Shown: piece by piece, positions 31,388 through 40,666 of the stretch
Layout: each line of letters opens with the position of its first letter
Numbering within the stretch: position 1 is the stretch's first letter
Assembly (NCBI GenBank): GCA_947471745.1
Contig: CANJKZ010000926.1
Coordinates: 557,501 to 621,500 of the forward strand
Length of the DNA stretch: 64,000 nt
Origin: Closterium sp. Naga37s-1
Lineage: Eukaryota > Streptophyta > Zygnematophyceae > Desmidiales > Closteriaceae
Direction: 5' to 3'
The notes under the pieces: model-generated
Told to the model about the DNA's origin: nothing
Seen by the model: only the letters and a program-made list of their open reading frames with translations
Database searches by the model: none
Position numbers and translations under genes: made by a program

Positions 31388-32256
31388 TGTTGAGTGATGC
31401 TACCATTCGCATTCACGTCTGTCTGCCTCCCATCATATGTTCGTGCGTTGCATGCGTGTTGTGAGTGTGTGCAAGAATTTGTGTTTTGTGCGGTTTGGTT
31501 TTTCTGAGTGTGTGTGTGAATGTTATTTGGCTTGAGCAGATATCTGAAGTGACTCCTCTGCTCAAGAGCTTTCCGAGGAACCAAGTATCGCTTCAATCGG
31601 AGCACGAACTAGAAAGTTACGAACGTTGGAGTTCGTATGCTTTTGATATTTGGTTGTGGTGACTATGGGAAGTTGTGGGGTTGACTCAATATGGGGTACA
31701 GACTTTTGGGGGTTGGGAAATTCGTCTTTTCTACTGTAGTTGCTGCCAAATGGTTGGGAGAAACCAAACCAGGTTGGCAAGTGTGGCCAAGTTGGGTTGA
31801 GGTGGATTGTGGAGGTTGGGATAGTGACAAAGGTCAAAGTTGGGTTGCCTATGGGGAAGGGAATTGTATGGCATGGGGTTTCCTTGGTTGGGGACTCTCT
31901 TGGGACCTTCCCTCTCGTCCTCCTCATCCCCTCCTACCTGGTTCTATTGCTACTCTAACTTTCTTGTGTGAACTTGTGAGATCATTGTGATTGAGTTACG
32001 TTTTCTATGGCAGCATACCCCCTAGTGCGCCGAAGTTCATAACTCGAGTTATACTCCATATTCTGATACTATTCAAATTGGGAAAGATAGCCACGGTCCA
32101 GGGCTACAACATACTCGAGTTTGAAAGAATTCTAACAGTGGACCTTTCATCGACGACGTTTCTTGTGACGACGACTTTTCTGTCCAGAATTGTAGTTGAC
32201 GATTTTGAGATATTTCAGCCCCTAATCTTCATAGACTCCGTCCTTAATCTATAACA
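31388..32256. mobile_element. Solo LTR (869 bp) of an unidentified LTR element inside Copia-4
   Basis: A block unlike copia sequence starts TGTTGAGTGATGC and ends CTATAACA, giving TGTT...AACA termini, and is flanked by the 5-bp direct repeat CACTC at 31383-31387 and 32257-32261. Copia-4 pol is colinear on both sides when the block and one CACTC are removed. It has no coding domain. These are the expected marks of a solo LTR left by LTR-LTR recombination. No second copy lies in the window, so the family (gypsy is likely from the length) is unknown. Confidence 0.8.
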
Positions 32257-32261
32257 CACTC

Positions 32262-33007
32262 CTCTGCCTACCAGTCACTCGCTCTCAGCTCCACCTTCGG
32301 ACGAGTCCGTAGAGCCGAGTGGCCCGTATCCAGAGCTTGTGGGCTGCCTCATGTACCTGATGACCTGCACTCGACCTGACCTAGCCTACCCTCTTAGCAT
32401 CCTAGCACGCTATGTCGCTCCTGGCCGACACAGGAAGGAGCACATGGATGCTGCTAAGAGGGTGTTGCGCTACTTGTGCAGTACGTCGGGCATGGGGCTC
32501 GTGCTTGGAGGACGGGCTCGAGTTGTCCTCACTGGTCACGCAGACGCTTCTTGGGCTGACGACTTGGCTACGCAGCGGTCGTCACAGGGTTACACCTTCA
32601 GCCTTGGTTCCGGCTCTGTTTCTTGGCGGTCTTCTTCTGTTCTCAGCTCCAGTTGTGAGGCTGAGATCTACGCAGGGGCCATGGCTGCTCAGGAGTTACG
32701 CTGGCTCACCTACCTTCTGACCGACCTTGGAGAGCCGCCTCGGTCTCCTCCAGTGCTGTACGTCGACAACAAGGCCATGATTGCCTTGTGTCAGGAGCAC
32801 AGACTGGAGCACAGAACGAAGCACATCGCTCTGCGCTACTTCCTTGCTCGAGAGTTGCAGCAGCGTGGTCAGCTTCGTCTTGCTTACGTGGCCATTCGGG
32901 CCAACACTGCTGATGTGTTCACCAAGGCTCTTCAGCCTTGTGATCATCAGCGTTTCTGTACTGTTCTAGGCCTTGTGCCTACTGTGCCTCACTTGCTTAC
33001 TTCTTGA
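32262..33007 (+). pseudogene. Copia-4 C-terminal RT and RNase H
   Basis: Reads TSHSLSAPPSDESVEPSGPY, GCLMYLMTCTRPDLAY, AKRVLRYLCSTSGMG, then RNase H with D (TGHADASWADD), E (SSCEAEIYA) and D (LYVDNKAMIAL), LARELQQRGQLRLAYV and C-terminus VPHLLTS with TGA at 33005-33007. Four residues of the RSTRSSSV motif are missing (WRSSSV). It is otherwise intact. Confidence 0.88.
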
Positions 33008-33226
33008 CTCTGCTTGTACTGTGATCCTTATATATGTCTACCTGCATGTTTACACTTGCTAGGTTGTGATCACTGTACTTCTTGTTGTATTATCAAACTG
33101 CATGTGAACTGGTCTTGTGACCGCTTGCTTGTGCTCGGAATTTGTGTGGTATCCTTGAGATCCACCCTGAGCTTGCTTTGCTTTTCTTGACTGGTCTTGT
33201 GACCTCTTGTTCTCCCCCACTTTGCC

Positions 33227-33236
33227 TATGGGGGTG
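33227..33236 (+). promoter_or_regulatory. Polypurine tract of Copia-4
   Basis: TATGGGGGTG immediately before the 3' LTR. Confidence 0.75.
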
Positions 33237-33364
33237 TGTCAAACATATGTTATAGCCTGTTTAGGCTATAGTGGGTTAGACAATAGGGGGTACAACTTTT
33301 CTAGGTTTCCCTATTTGTACCCATCTCATTTCTAGTTCAATCATTCCTTGCTAGTTCTCTCACA
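33237..33364 (+). repeat. 3' LTR of Copia-4 (128 bp)
   Basis: TGTCAAACATATG...CTCTCACA, followed by the AGAGG target duplication. Confidence 0.95.
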
Positions 33365-33369
33365 AGAGG

Positions 33370-33778
33370 GTCGAGTTATATTTTATACCCCCTTAGCATG
33401 CAACTCACTAGAGGCTATCAAACAATGCAAACATAACTTCGACATTCGCCCCCTCTTTTGTACCAAAAGGAGGGAAATTAGCGGTTCGCCGAAGCCTTCG
33501 CTTCGGTACAACTCGCTTCGCTATTCACAATACACAATTTTGAAAAGTGGTACACACTTTCAAAAACTTATATTTGCTCACTCATGTGCGGCCACTCATG
33601 CGCACAAGAGGAGTCCAACCACACAAATCCATTCGTTATGTACTATGCCATCCAACATAAACACTTGCATTGCACCCAGTCTCAGAGCGAGCCAGTCCAA
33701 AGCGAGCAAAAGCGTGCCAACCACTAACCCTTCACTTTCTTCGTCTTCCCGCAGAGTGCCTCCTTGCTGTTCTGATGC
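33370..33778. other. Intergenic DNA 3' of a minus-strand host gene
   Basis: No gene is recognised. It holds a small palindrome CCGAAG-CCTTCG-CTTCGG near 33489-33506 and would include the 3' untranslated region of the minus-strand gene ending at 33779. Confidence 0.5.
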
Positions 33779-34899
33779 TCAATCCTCGCGTATGCCAGAC
33801 TCCTGGAATAAACGTTCAACCGCGGTACGTGAGCTAGCAAGAGAATCTGCTGTTACACTCCCTGAGAATGTAAAGCTGTAGCGCTTGAGGCGACCATTCT
33901 TGTCACTTGTGATGTTGGTCCACTGGATGATAAACTTATTGAACCCGTCACCAGTGCAGGACATTCCGGTTTTCAGGATAGGAGTTTTTCCTCCCGATCT
34001 GAGTTTCAAGGCGGCGAAATCATACGTGGAGTAGAGTAATGTTGCTGAGTACCTGCGAGCAGAGGACCGAAGGAAATGGCCGCGAGGAAGAGCGGAGGGG
34101 GTGGAGGTGGGAAAGGGGGAGGGGGGGAGCGGGGGGTTTGGGAGGGGAAACAGGGGTGAGTGGGGATGGTGCCTACCTGGCACAGCCATGGGCTCAAGTC
34201 AGCAGCAGATAGAAATTGCAGCGCAACGCACCTGGCCACCTTTATGACATATTTTCCCAACGCTCCTTTATCGCCGACCACTTTCCCATTGATCTTAGTG
34301 GGACGCAATATTGCCACGTACTTTACTGGCAACGTGATTGCCAATGGCAGGGATAGGGCCGCAGGAAAAGGAGGTGGAAGGACAGCAGTTGAGAAGGTAG
34401 TTACTAGCATCACGGCATGAGACGCCCTGGTGGAATCAGTGATGCCAGAGCCGTACGAATCCGAGCAGCTAGCACTTCTGAAGGAGTCAGACGCAGATAT
34501 GCAGAAACAAACACAACACGTGATCAACGGAAAACTTGAGAATAAATAAAAGCGATTTCATCAGTGCAAATTGATTAGTAATTTAGTAATCAATGCAGCA
34601 TTAAACCACTTGCTGAGCTTTGAAAGAGGAGGTGGCTGTGGCTCCGTGCGGTGCTGCTACTACTGGTAGCAGTTGCAGAGGTAGCCTACCACCGCCGGTG
34701 TACTAGCGGCGACCAAGAGGCAAAGAGCGCTGCGGATCGGTCACTTACTCACAGTCTTCCCTTTCCACGCCAAGGGCTTGACGGCCTGAGCAGCGGACTG
34801 CACGGCTGAAGCACTGCCGTCGCGTGGGGATATCGAGGCAGACGCGGCGGCGGCAGTGAAGAACGCCGCACCTGGCGGACAGGCAACAGCGCACGACAT
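33779..34899 (-). CDS. Unrecognised spliced host gene (partial model)
   Basis: Three coding blocks on the minus strand can be supported. The first begins at about 34897 (MSCAVACPPGAAFFTAAAA) and reads to LAWKGKT at a strong GTGAGTAAG donor near 34750; its Ala/Ser-rich start could be an organelle-targeting peptide (inference). A middle block, about 34232-34340, reads VKYVAILRPTKINGKVVGD to KVAR and ends at a GTGCGT donor. An intron at 34053-34231 joins it in phase to the last exon, 34052-33779: YSATLLYSTYDFAALKL, MSCTGDGFNKFIIQW, RYSFTFSGSVTADSL, ending GIRED and TGA. The join between first and middle blocks was not resolved. The family was not recognised. Codon use and composition differ from the nearby elements. 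Confidence 0.5.
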
Positions 34900-35170
34900 C
34901 ACCAATTTCTATCTGGCCCAAAAGTGGCCTCCGGAGTCCAAAAAGATTCCATCGGGCTAAATTTTGGACAGGCTTGAAAAGAGTCCATTCGGACCAAGTA
35001 CTGTTAGAAGTAGGAGTCCAAAATCTCTCCGTGCAAAGAGTCTAAAAAGACTCTTTCCGAGCACATGTCGAGCATGCTGATTGGCTGCAGTAGCTTCCCC
35101 CAGACGCGCGCCTCGACAACCCTGATATATTTCGGACTCCCTAAAGAGTCTTTTCGGACACTTTTTTGTT
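34899..35170. repeat. MITE-like dispersed repeat, copy 2
   Basis: 34899-35065 resembles 23541-23705 (shared CGGAGTCC, TTTTGGACAGG, GGACCAAGTACTG, TAGGAGTCCAAAA). Beyond it, near 35125-35165, the words CGGACTCC and AGAGTCTTTTCGGACAC appear, resembling an inverted partner of the left part and hinting at a longer element with inverted ends. It lies immediately upstream of the gene that starts near 34897. Confidence 0.6.
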
Positions 35171-35398
35171 TAGCCTATGGGTTCAGGTTTCATTAGCATG
35201 GTTTAGGAGAAGCACTATAGCGATGCAGCTCTACTCTACACTTTGTACAAGCTGCATTCTAGCTGATGATTCTAGACAAAACTAATAAAAGACCACTAAG
35301 ATTTGCAGACTACAATCATCAACCGCATGCTAATCATAGTCCACAACATTTACTAGCTTTAGAAAAAAAGACGGTTAAAGTCCTGGTCCTATTAGCTA

Positions 35399-35985
35399 TC
35401 AACCCTCCATCCATGGTTCATCAGTGCCTACGGGGTCAGCCTCAGGGGGGAAACAGGACGGCAAAAATTGCTCAAACCCACTCTCATTCACCCACAACTT
35501 ATGATTCCCCCAACGGAAGCCTCCCACGTCCTTGTTATACCACCGGCCCCTTGACACCTTCAGCCACATGGCCACAGCGTTCCAAACGCGGGCCGCAGTC
35601 TTCTGCACTCCCTGCTCCGTGGCAAGGGGACCCTGGTCGAAGGTCATGGCCGTCGACTTGTGATTAGAGAGCCCGTAGTCGACCTGCGCGCGTCACAAGA
35701 AGTAACATGTCAGGGATAACGCTCAATGCGGAGTGTCGCTAGTGTGACTGTGCCTACAATAAACCAGAGACTGGGCTTATGGATAACAATATCCATGCGA
35801 TATGGTAAGGCACCAGAACCAGCCCTGCTTCCCTGACCCACTCAGGGTAGGCCAGGATGCACGCCTCAAAGAACAAATCCGAGGTGAAGGGCCTGCGATC
35901 CTTATCGGCATGGGACCAGCATGACAGGCCTGATGACAGGTGGCGCTCTGTGGCAGTTCAGGGTTTAGGGTGGGAGGGAAACACA
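35399..35985 (-). CDS. Unrecognised host gene fragment (two candidate exons)
   Basis: The downstream exon runs from an AG acceptor at 35684 to a TAG at 35399: VDYGLSNHKSTAMTFDQGPL, QKTAARVWNAVAMWLKVS, WGNHKLWVNESGFEQFLP, ending DEPWMEG. The upstream block at about 35980-35770 reads ERHLSSGLSCWSHADKDRRP, DLFFEACILAYPEWVREAG and LVLVPYHIAWILL. Composition is that of a real soluble protein and both blocks lack repeat character. The phases at the putative intron were not reconciled. The family was not recognised; carbohydrate-active or membrane-associated enzymes are possible but unsupported. Confidence 0.4.
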
Positions 35986-36203
35986 GGAAACAATGCCGTG
36001 GAGTTAGTTGCTGATGGCATGAGTGCACGCCAAGTGACAGTCGAGAAAGTACTGTACCACATTTGCATCATGATTTTATCAGCTTACAAGCATCTCCTAT
36101 GCTTGCACCACCACGAATTTGCATACACTACATCTTTCCTACATATCCACAGTTCCCCACCCCACTAAGCCCCATCAGACAGCCTCCACCTCCTGGTCAA
36201 TCA

Positions 36204-37291
36204 CACATCCTCATCCAATAGCGTCCTCAACGTCCGCGTCACATCATCCACATATACCCCTCCCTTTTCATTCGGCTCTATTCTGATATACCGCAACCCA
36301 CGGTAATTCGCAAGCAGGTTGTATGGTCCCTCGAGTCCGACAGCGGCCGTAGCTCCACAAGAGCGGATCCCGGGCGCATGTACATGACATGTGTGAGACC
36401 GGCCCCGTGAGCACCCACAATCACACCGGCCCAGTATACTGCCTCCATCTGCTGTCGGAAGGACCAGGCCGTCATGGTGCCGTTGAGAATGAAGACGAGA
36501 CGCGGCGGGGGTGCTGGTGCTGCTGCTGCTGCTGCTGCTGGTGCTTCTTTTGCTTGCGCCTCGTGACCGCCTCCCTGTACCCCCTGCTGCTGTTGGTGGG
36601 GGTTGTAGACGGATTATGGGTTTAGCCAATCAGCGTGACGCATTTGCAGCTGCCTCCTCTTAGGCTTGCTCGACGTCTTGCCTCTGCCGCCGCCTGACTT
36701 ATCGTGCCGCTTATGCTCTTTCCTGCTCCTCCCTCTGTGCCTCTTCTTCCTGCCCGTTCCTCCTTCTTCCCTTCCCTGTTGCTGTTCTCCTTTCTTCAAA
36801 CCTGCAACAACATCTCCAACAGAAGCAGCAGCAGCAGCAGCAGCAGCAGCGGCAGCAGCAGCAGCAGAATCACCCGGAATAACAGGCCCAACAATCGAAA
36901 CCGGCTCAACCGAAGGACCTCCCTCCCTCCTCCTCCTCCTCCTCCTCCCCTCTCCCTTCCCTCCTCCACTCAACCCCCCACTCTCCACCCCCCCACTCGC
37001 CCCCCCACTCCCCCCATTCATCCTCTACCAATTCCCCCCATCTACCACAGACCCCATCCTCTCCACCCCCTCTGCCGCATCTAGCAGCCTCAGCCCACCA
37101 CGCTCCCACGCCCACTGCTTGAGCGACCCCACGAGGTCGTTTACACCCTCCACACGCTTCTCCACCCAACCATTATCCTCCATGCGCGGGTGAGTCAGGA
37201 AGAAGTCTCGCCGGATCACAAGCACTCGCACGGGCCTGGTCCATGCGGTTTGCCCAAGGAGGAGGTTGCTTGAGAGCTGCTGCTCTGCTGC

Positions 37292-37362
<71 letters not shown>

Positions 37363-38400
37363 TCGTATTGCATCAATAGTTTTCGGAGATCTGCATCCTT
37401 CTGCTGCTCCTGCTCCTGCCCCTGCCCCTGCCCCTGCCCCTGCTCCTGCTTCTACTTCTTCTGCTTCTCCTACTCCTGCTTGTCCTGCTCCTCGGTTGCA
37501 CCCTCTGCCTCTCTTCCCAAAGCTGCTCCACCTGCCTGTCCTCCTCCCTCTCTCCCTCCTCCCCTTTTCCTGATTTCCATAACAAGTACCGCCCCCGTTG
37601 CCCTCCCTCCTGCTGCCCCTACTGGTTCTGCTGCCCCCCCTGCCCCTGCTTCTGCGGGGTCGGGTTGTGCTCACCCAACATTCCCCAGTCCACTAGTGAA
37701 AAATACCCCAATTTGTTGACCACAGACGGCCCACCCACTGCTCTAGCCGTCCACACCAACATCTCCATGGGAGTTAAACCGCCAGCAACAGCAACAAAAG
37801 CAGCAGCAACAGCGCTACCACCACCACTACCACCAGCAGCACCGCTCGCATGCTCACTGTCACTGGGGTTCGAGTCTTGCTCGCGATCAGCATGTGCCGT
37901 CCAATTTTGTTGCCGGCGGCGGAGGTGCGAGGGAAGGAACCGAGGTGGCGGGGCAGGGAGCAACGGGAAGGCCCAGGGGCCGGTATGCAGGCCTATGCCA
38001 CGCGACTTGATCACAAACTCGGTGAATTCGGTGATGCGCAATGTGGAGCCGAATGGAGAGGTGATTCCCCACTCGCCGCCGCCCTGCACTATGCTGTCCG
38101 CCACACACCTGGGGGGGGGAAAGAGGGCAGGGGGGGGGAAGGGAGGCAAGGAAGAGGAGGGGATACGGAATGAGCGGTATGTGATACGCGAGGTGGTGAG
38201 TGAGGGGCAATGCCCCACTTGCTGCCGCCCTGCACTGTGCTGTCCGCCACACACCTTGGGGGGGGTGGAGGGGGCGGTGAGCGGGGGAGGGGAGAAAAGG
38301 AGAAGGGTTTATGGAACATGTCCTGTGTGATGTGCGAGGTGGTACTCACGGGGCCCCATGCCCCATGCCCCGTGCCCCATGCCCCACAATTACTATTCTG
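36204..38400 (-). CDS. Putative family-61 glycosyltransferase gene (fragmentary model)
   Basis: The best block, about 36560-36345, reads RLVFILNGTMTAWSF and VIVGAHGAGLTHVMYMRPG then ALVELRP. The GAHGAGLTH-PG-ELRP signature is characteristic of the C-terminal part of family-61 (DUF563) glycosyltransferases, which act in the Golgi or ER on wall polysaccharides or protein glycans. A one-base frame change near 36340 leads to NYRGLRYIRIEP and a TGA-side end at about 36204. Upstream blocks on the same strand: VRVLVIRRDFFLTHPRMEDN (about 37220), MEMLVWTARAVGG and LGYFSLVDWGMLGEHNP (about 37690-37790), and CVADSIVQGGGEWGI through KSRGIGLHTGPWAFP (about 37960-38100). Intervening CAG/CTG repeats encode Ala, Ser or Gln runs. 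Assignment of the upstream blocks to the same gene is inferred from strand and order. Confidence 0.5.
37293..37348. repeat. (CTG)n / (CAG)n microsatellite, about 18 units
   Basis: Uninterrupted CTG repeat on the plus strand, CAG on the sense strand of the putative glycosyltransferase gene. Shorter runs of the same type lie at about 36519-36542 and 36825-36870. It could encode Gln, Ala or Ser depending on frame, or lie in an intron. Confidence 0.9.
38045..38391. repeat. Tandem duplication, 146-bp unit, containing an exon start
   Basis: Unit 1 about 38045-38190, unit 2 about 38191-38336 and a partial third to 38391. Each unit contains, on the minus strand, a pyrimidine-rich tract, an AG acceptor and GTGTGTGGCGGACAGC with TGCAGGGCGG. 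Matching landmarks (TGCACT at 38085 and 38231; AGGTGGT at 38191 and 38337) are spaced 146 bp. Confidence 0.8.
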
Positions 38401-38503
38401 TTATTCATGTTTTTTTTTTTTTGTAGGTACCTCTTCGAGTTTTGTTTGAAACCGAAACCTATACAGTCCCCCGTGGTTGACGGTGGAACTACCGAAATGC
38501 TGT

Positions 38504-38541
38504 CATTCACGGCAATGACTGTAAACGATGCACCGTGAATG
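38504..38541. repeat. Short inverted repeat
   Basis: Arms CATTCACGG (38504-38512) and CCGTGAATG (38533-38541) are perfect 9-bp reverse complements around a 20-base loop. The function is unknown. Confidence 0.55.
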
Positions 38542-38599
38542 ATGCGACGCCGCGCCGTAGCGCACTTACATCAGTCAAGAGTAGAAGGGTGAGTCTTAT

Positions 38600-39177
38600 G
38601 CTTCCCAACCTGCCAAGATTGGGATGATTCCCCAGCATCTCTCCCTGCGATTGGACCGTTTTTTACAGCACGCGCAGAAAGTAGATATCAGCGCAGTAGC
38701 GCCTCGCACCGATGATGAACTTGGGCAGGTTCACGTTGGTAGAGGGTGAGATGGGGGCACCACGGTGCGCCCAGCTTCATGCATGGACCAACCTCGCAGA
38801 AAAAGGGCGGGTCTCAAACCCTCCTGGTTCATCCGCTGCTTGGCACCCACCTACCCAGCCGAGCTAGTCTTTCCCCATTTCATTTTTCCAGAGCATCTAC
38901 GCATCATCCTCTCAGGGCCCTTACACCATGGATGATTACGATGAGGGCCCAGCTATATCCCCATGTCGTGACCTTCCCAAACCAAAGTCGCCCCCAAAAC
39001 CATTGACTGGCCTTGCTTTCCGTAGCAGACTCCTGCTCCACTTGTAGCACCTGTTTCTGAGGCACCCACTGTGCTTCTGCATGCTCCTACCACTAGTACA
39101 GAGCCATGGCCCGAGGTCAACCTCCGCCGTGCTCTCAGTGATCCACCAGTAGAAGAAACGCACAGTAAGAACACTGG
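38600..39177. other. Region between glycosyltransferase and hAT-like genes, no clear gene
   Basis: Short frames on both strands (for example around 38750-39000 and 39000-39170) lack recognisable domains. It may include the 5' exons or promoter of the hAT-like gene that follows on the plus strand. Confidence 0.4.
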
Positions 39178-40307
39178 GTGGGTCACACCATCCTCTGTCT
39201 CAGCAGTGCGTTCTGCCGGCGGTGGCAAGCGATTTCCCAAGTTTGGGCGCTACACGCAGAGCACCCTCGGTTCGCGCGAACTCGTGTGCCTCACGTCCGT
39301 AACATGCAGGCTACTGCGCGAAGACCCGCGGCACCTGCAACACAACCGGCTTCTCCTGCTGGCGGATCAATTCGGCCACCGGACCCATGCCCGCCAACCC
39401 CGACGCTCCTGGTTCCGGTTCCCAACATATGCGAGCTGCAGGCAAAGTGCCACAACATCTTGATCCGTCGCTTCCCCTGGTCGCAGCGTAAGGACGGGCG
39501 GCCATGTATGAAATGCAGTATATGCATGACATACGGGCCACCTCACTGGCATTATGGCAAGGCGGGATTGGGAGGCATCGACATCCAGAAACAAACCATG
39601 CGCAAGCATGGTCTGGGCCGCAAGCATCGAGACGCCCTCAATTGCAAGGACCGAGCCAAAGGTGGGAGGGTAGCGCAGCGTGGAATCGAGGAGTATGAGG
39701 ACAGGGAGGCTGATACGAACAGTTTGAAACAGTTGCTGTTACTGGACTTGTATATTTGCAAGTCTGATGCTCCCATTGCATTGTTTCTCTCTTGTGCACT
39801 TGCTGCACGAACTCAAGAACCCCCACATCACGGATAAGGCGATCGGCACCTATCAATGTGAGTACATTTTCTTTATTTTGTTTTTGCAGTCGCTTCATGG
39901 AGTTGCACCACGTCCTTCACTCGACAACACTGGAAATGCAAGGCATCAAGGACATCCACTGGTTGTCGAGGGGAGACGTCGTGCAACGCCTAGTCGCCGT
40001 TTAACCTGCTAGAATCGTGCTTCTGTGGGAACAGGATAAGGTCACGTATCATGTGGTGACTTCCTTCAAATTCCACTTCTTCCTCTTCTTCCTCGCCGAT
40101 GCGCTCAAGGAGCTGAACGAGCTCAACAAACACTTTCAGCGGAAACTGGTGAGCGCATCAACTTGTTGCCCCGTCTTTGATTTTCTTGAACGCAATCTCA
40201 CGTCTTTGTTTTTATGGTGCAGGTCGACATCACCCGTGTTGTGAGGATGGTGCAGAACACCTGCAGGAAGTTATGAGCGCACTACGTGGAGTACGGGGTG
40301 AATTTTG

Positions 40308-40443
40308 TGTTAGAATCTAGAATAGAACGAGAATGCATGAAACTAGGTAGGAGGGGGATACAAGTAGGAAACCCTAACAAAGCTGTACCCCCTAAGGCTA
40401 AACCCACTATAGCCTACACAATATAAACATATAATATTTGACA
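40308..40443 (-). repeat. 3' LTR of Copia-5 (136 bp)
   Basis: Sense orientation TGTCAAATATT...TTCTAACA. Differs from the 5' copy at one base (ATAAT[A/G]TTTGACA on the plus strand). Confidence 0.95.
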
Positions 40444-40453
40444 CACCCCCATA
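40444..40453 (-). promoter_or_regulatory. Polypurine tract of Copia-5
   Basis: Plus strand CACCCCCATA, i.e. TATGGGGGTG in element sense, abutting the LTR. Confidence 0.75.
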
Positions 40454-40666
40454 GGCTAAGTGGGAGACAACCAGATGGTCACAAGACCAGTCAAAGCAAA
40501 GCAAAGCAAGCTCAGGGTGGATCTCAAGGAAACCACACAAATTCTGAGCACAAGCAAGTGGTCACAAGACCAGTTCACATGCAGGTTGATAGTATAACAA
40601 GAGATACAGTGATCACAACCTAGCAAGAGTAAACGTATATATACAGAGATCACAGTACAAGCAGAG

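Larger units (their letters stand above)
25596..33364 (+). mobile_element. Copia-4, Ty1/copia element with target duplication AGAGG and a nested solo LTR
   Basis: LTRs at 25596-25723 and 33237-33364 (128 bp, three mismatches, each G in the 5' copy and A in the 3' copy). AGAGG flanks at 25591-25595 and 33365-33369. All domains are represented in order: gag, Gly-rich region, zinc knuckle, protease, integrase, linker, RT and RNase H, but with a stop near the gag start, frame changes at G and C runs, an RT deletion near 31340 and a solo LTR of another family at 31388-32256. It is the most complete gag-to-RNase H copy in the window. Confidence 0.95.

Noticed and set aside
31388-32256. A host gene or intron inside Copia-4
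   Set aside because: TG...CA ends with a 5-bp duplication fit a solo LTR better, and the frames in it show no domain.
37293-37348. A separate cysteine-rich or polyglutamine gene
   Set aside because: The (CTG)n repeat opens several frames; none has flanking domain support beyond the glycosyltransferase gene.
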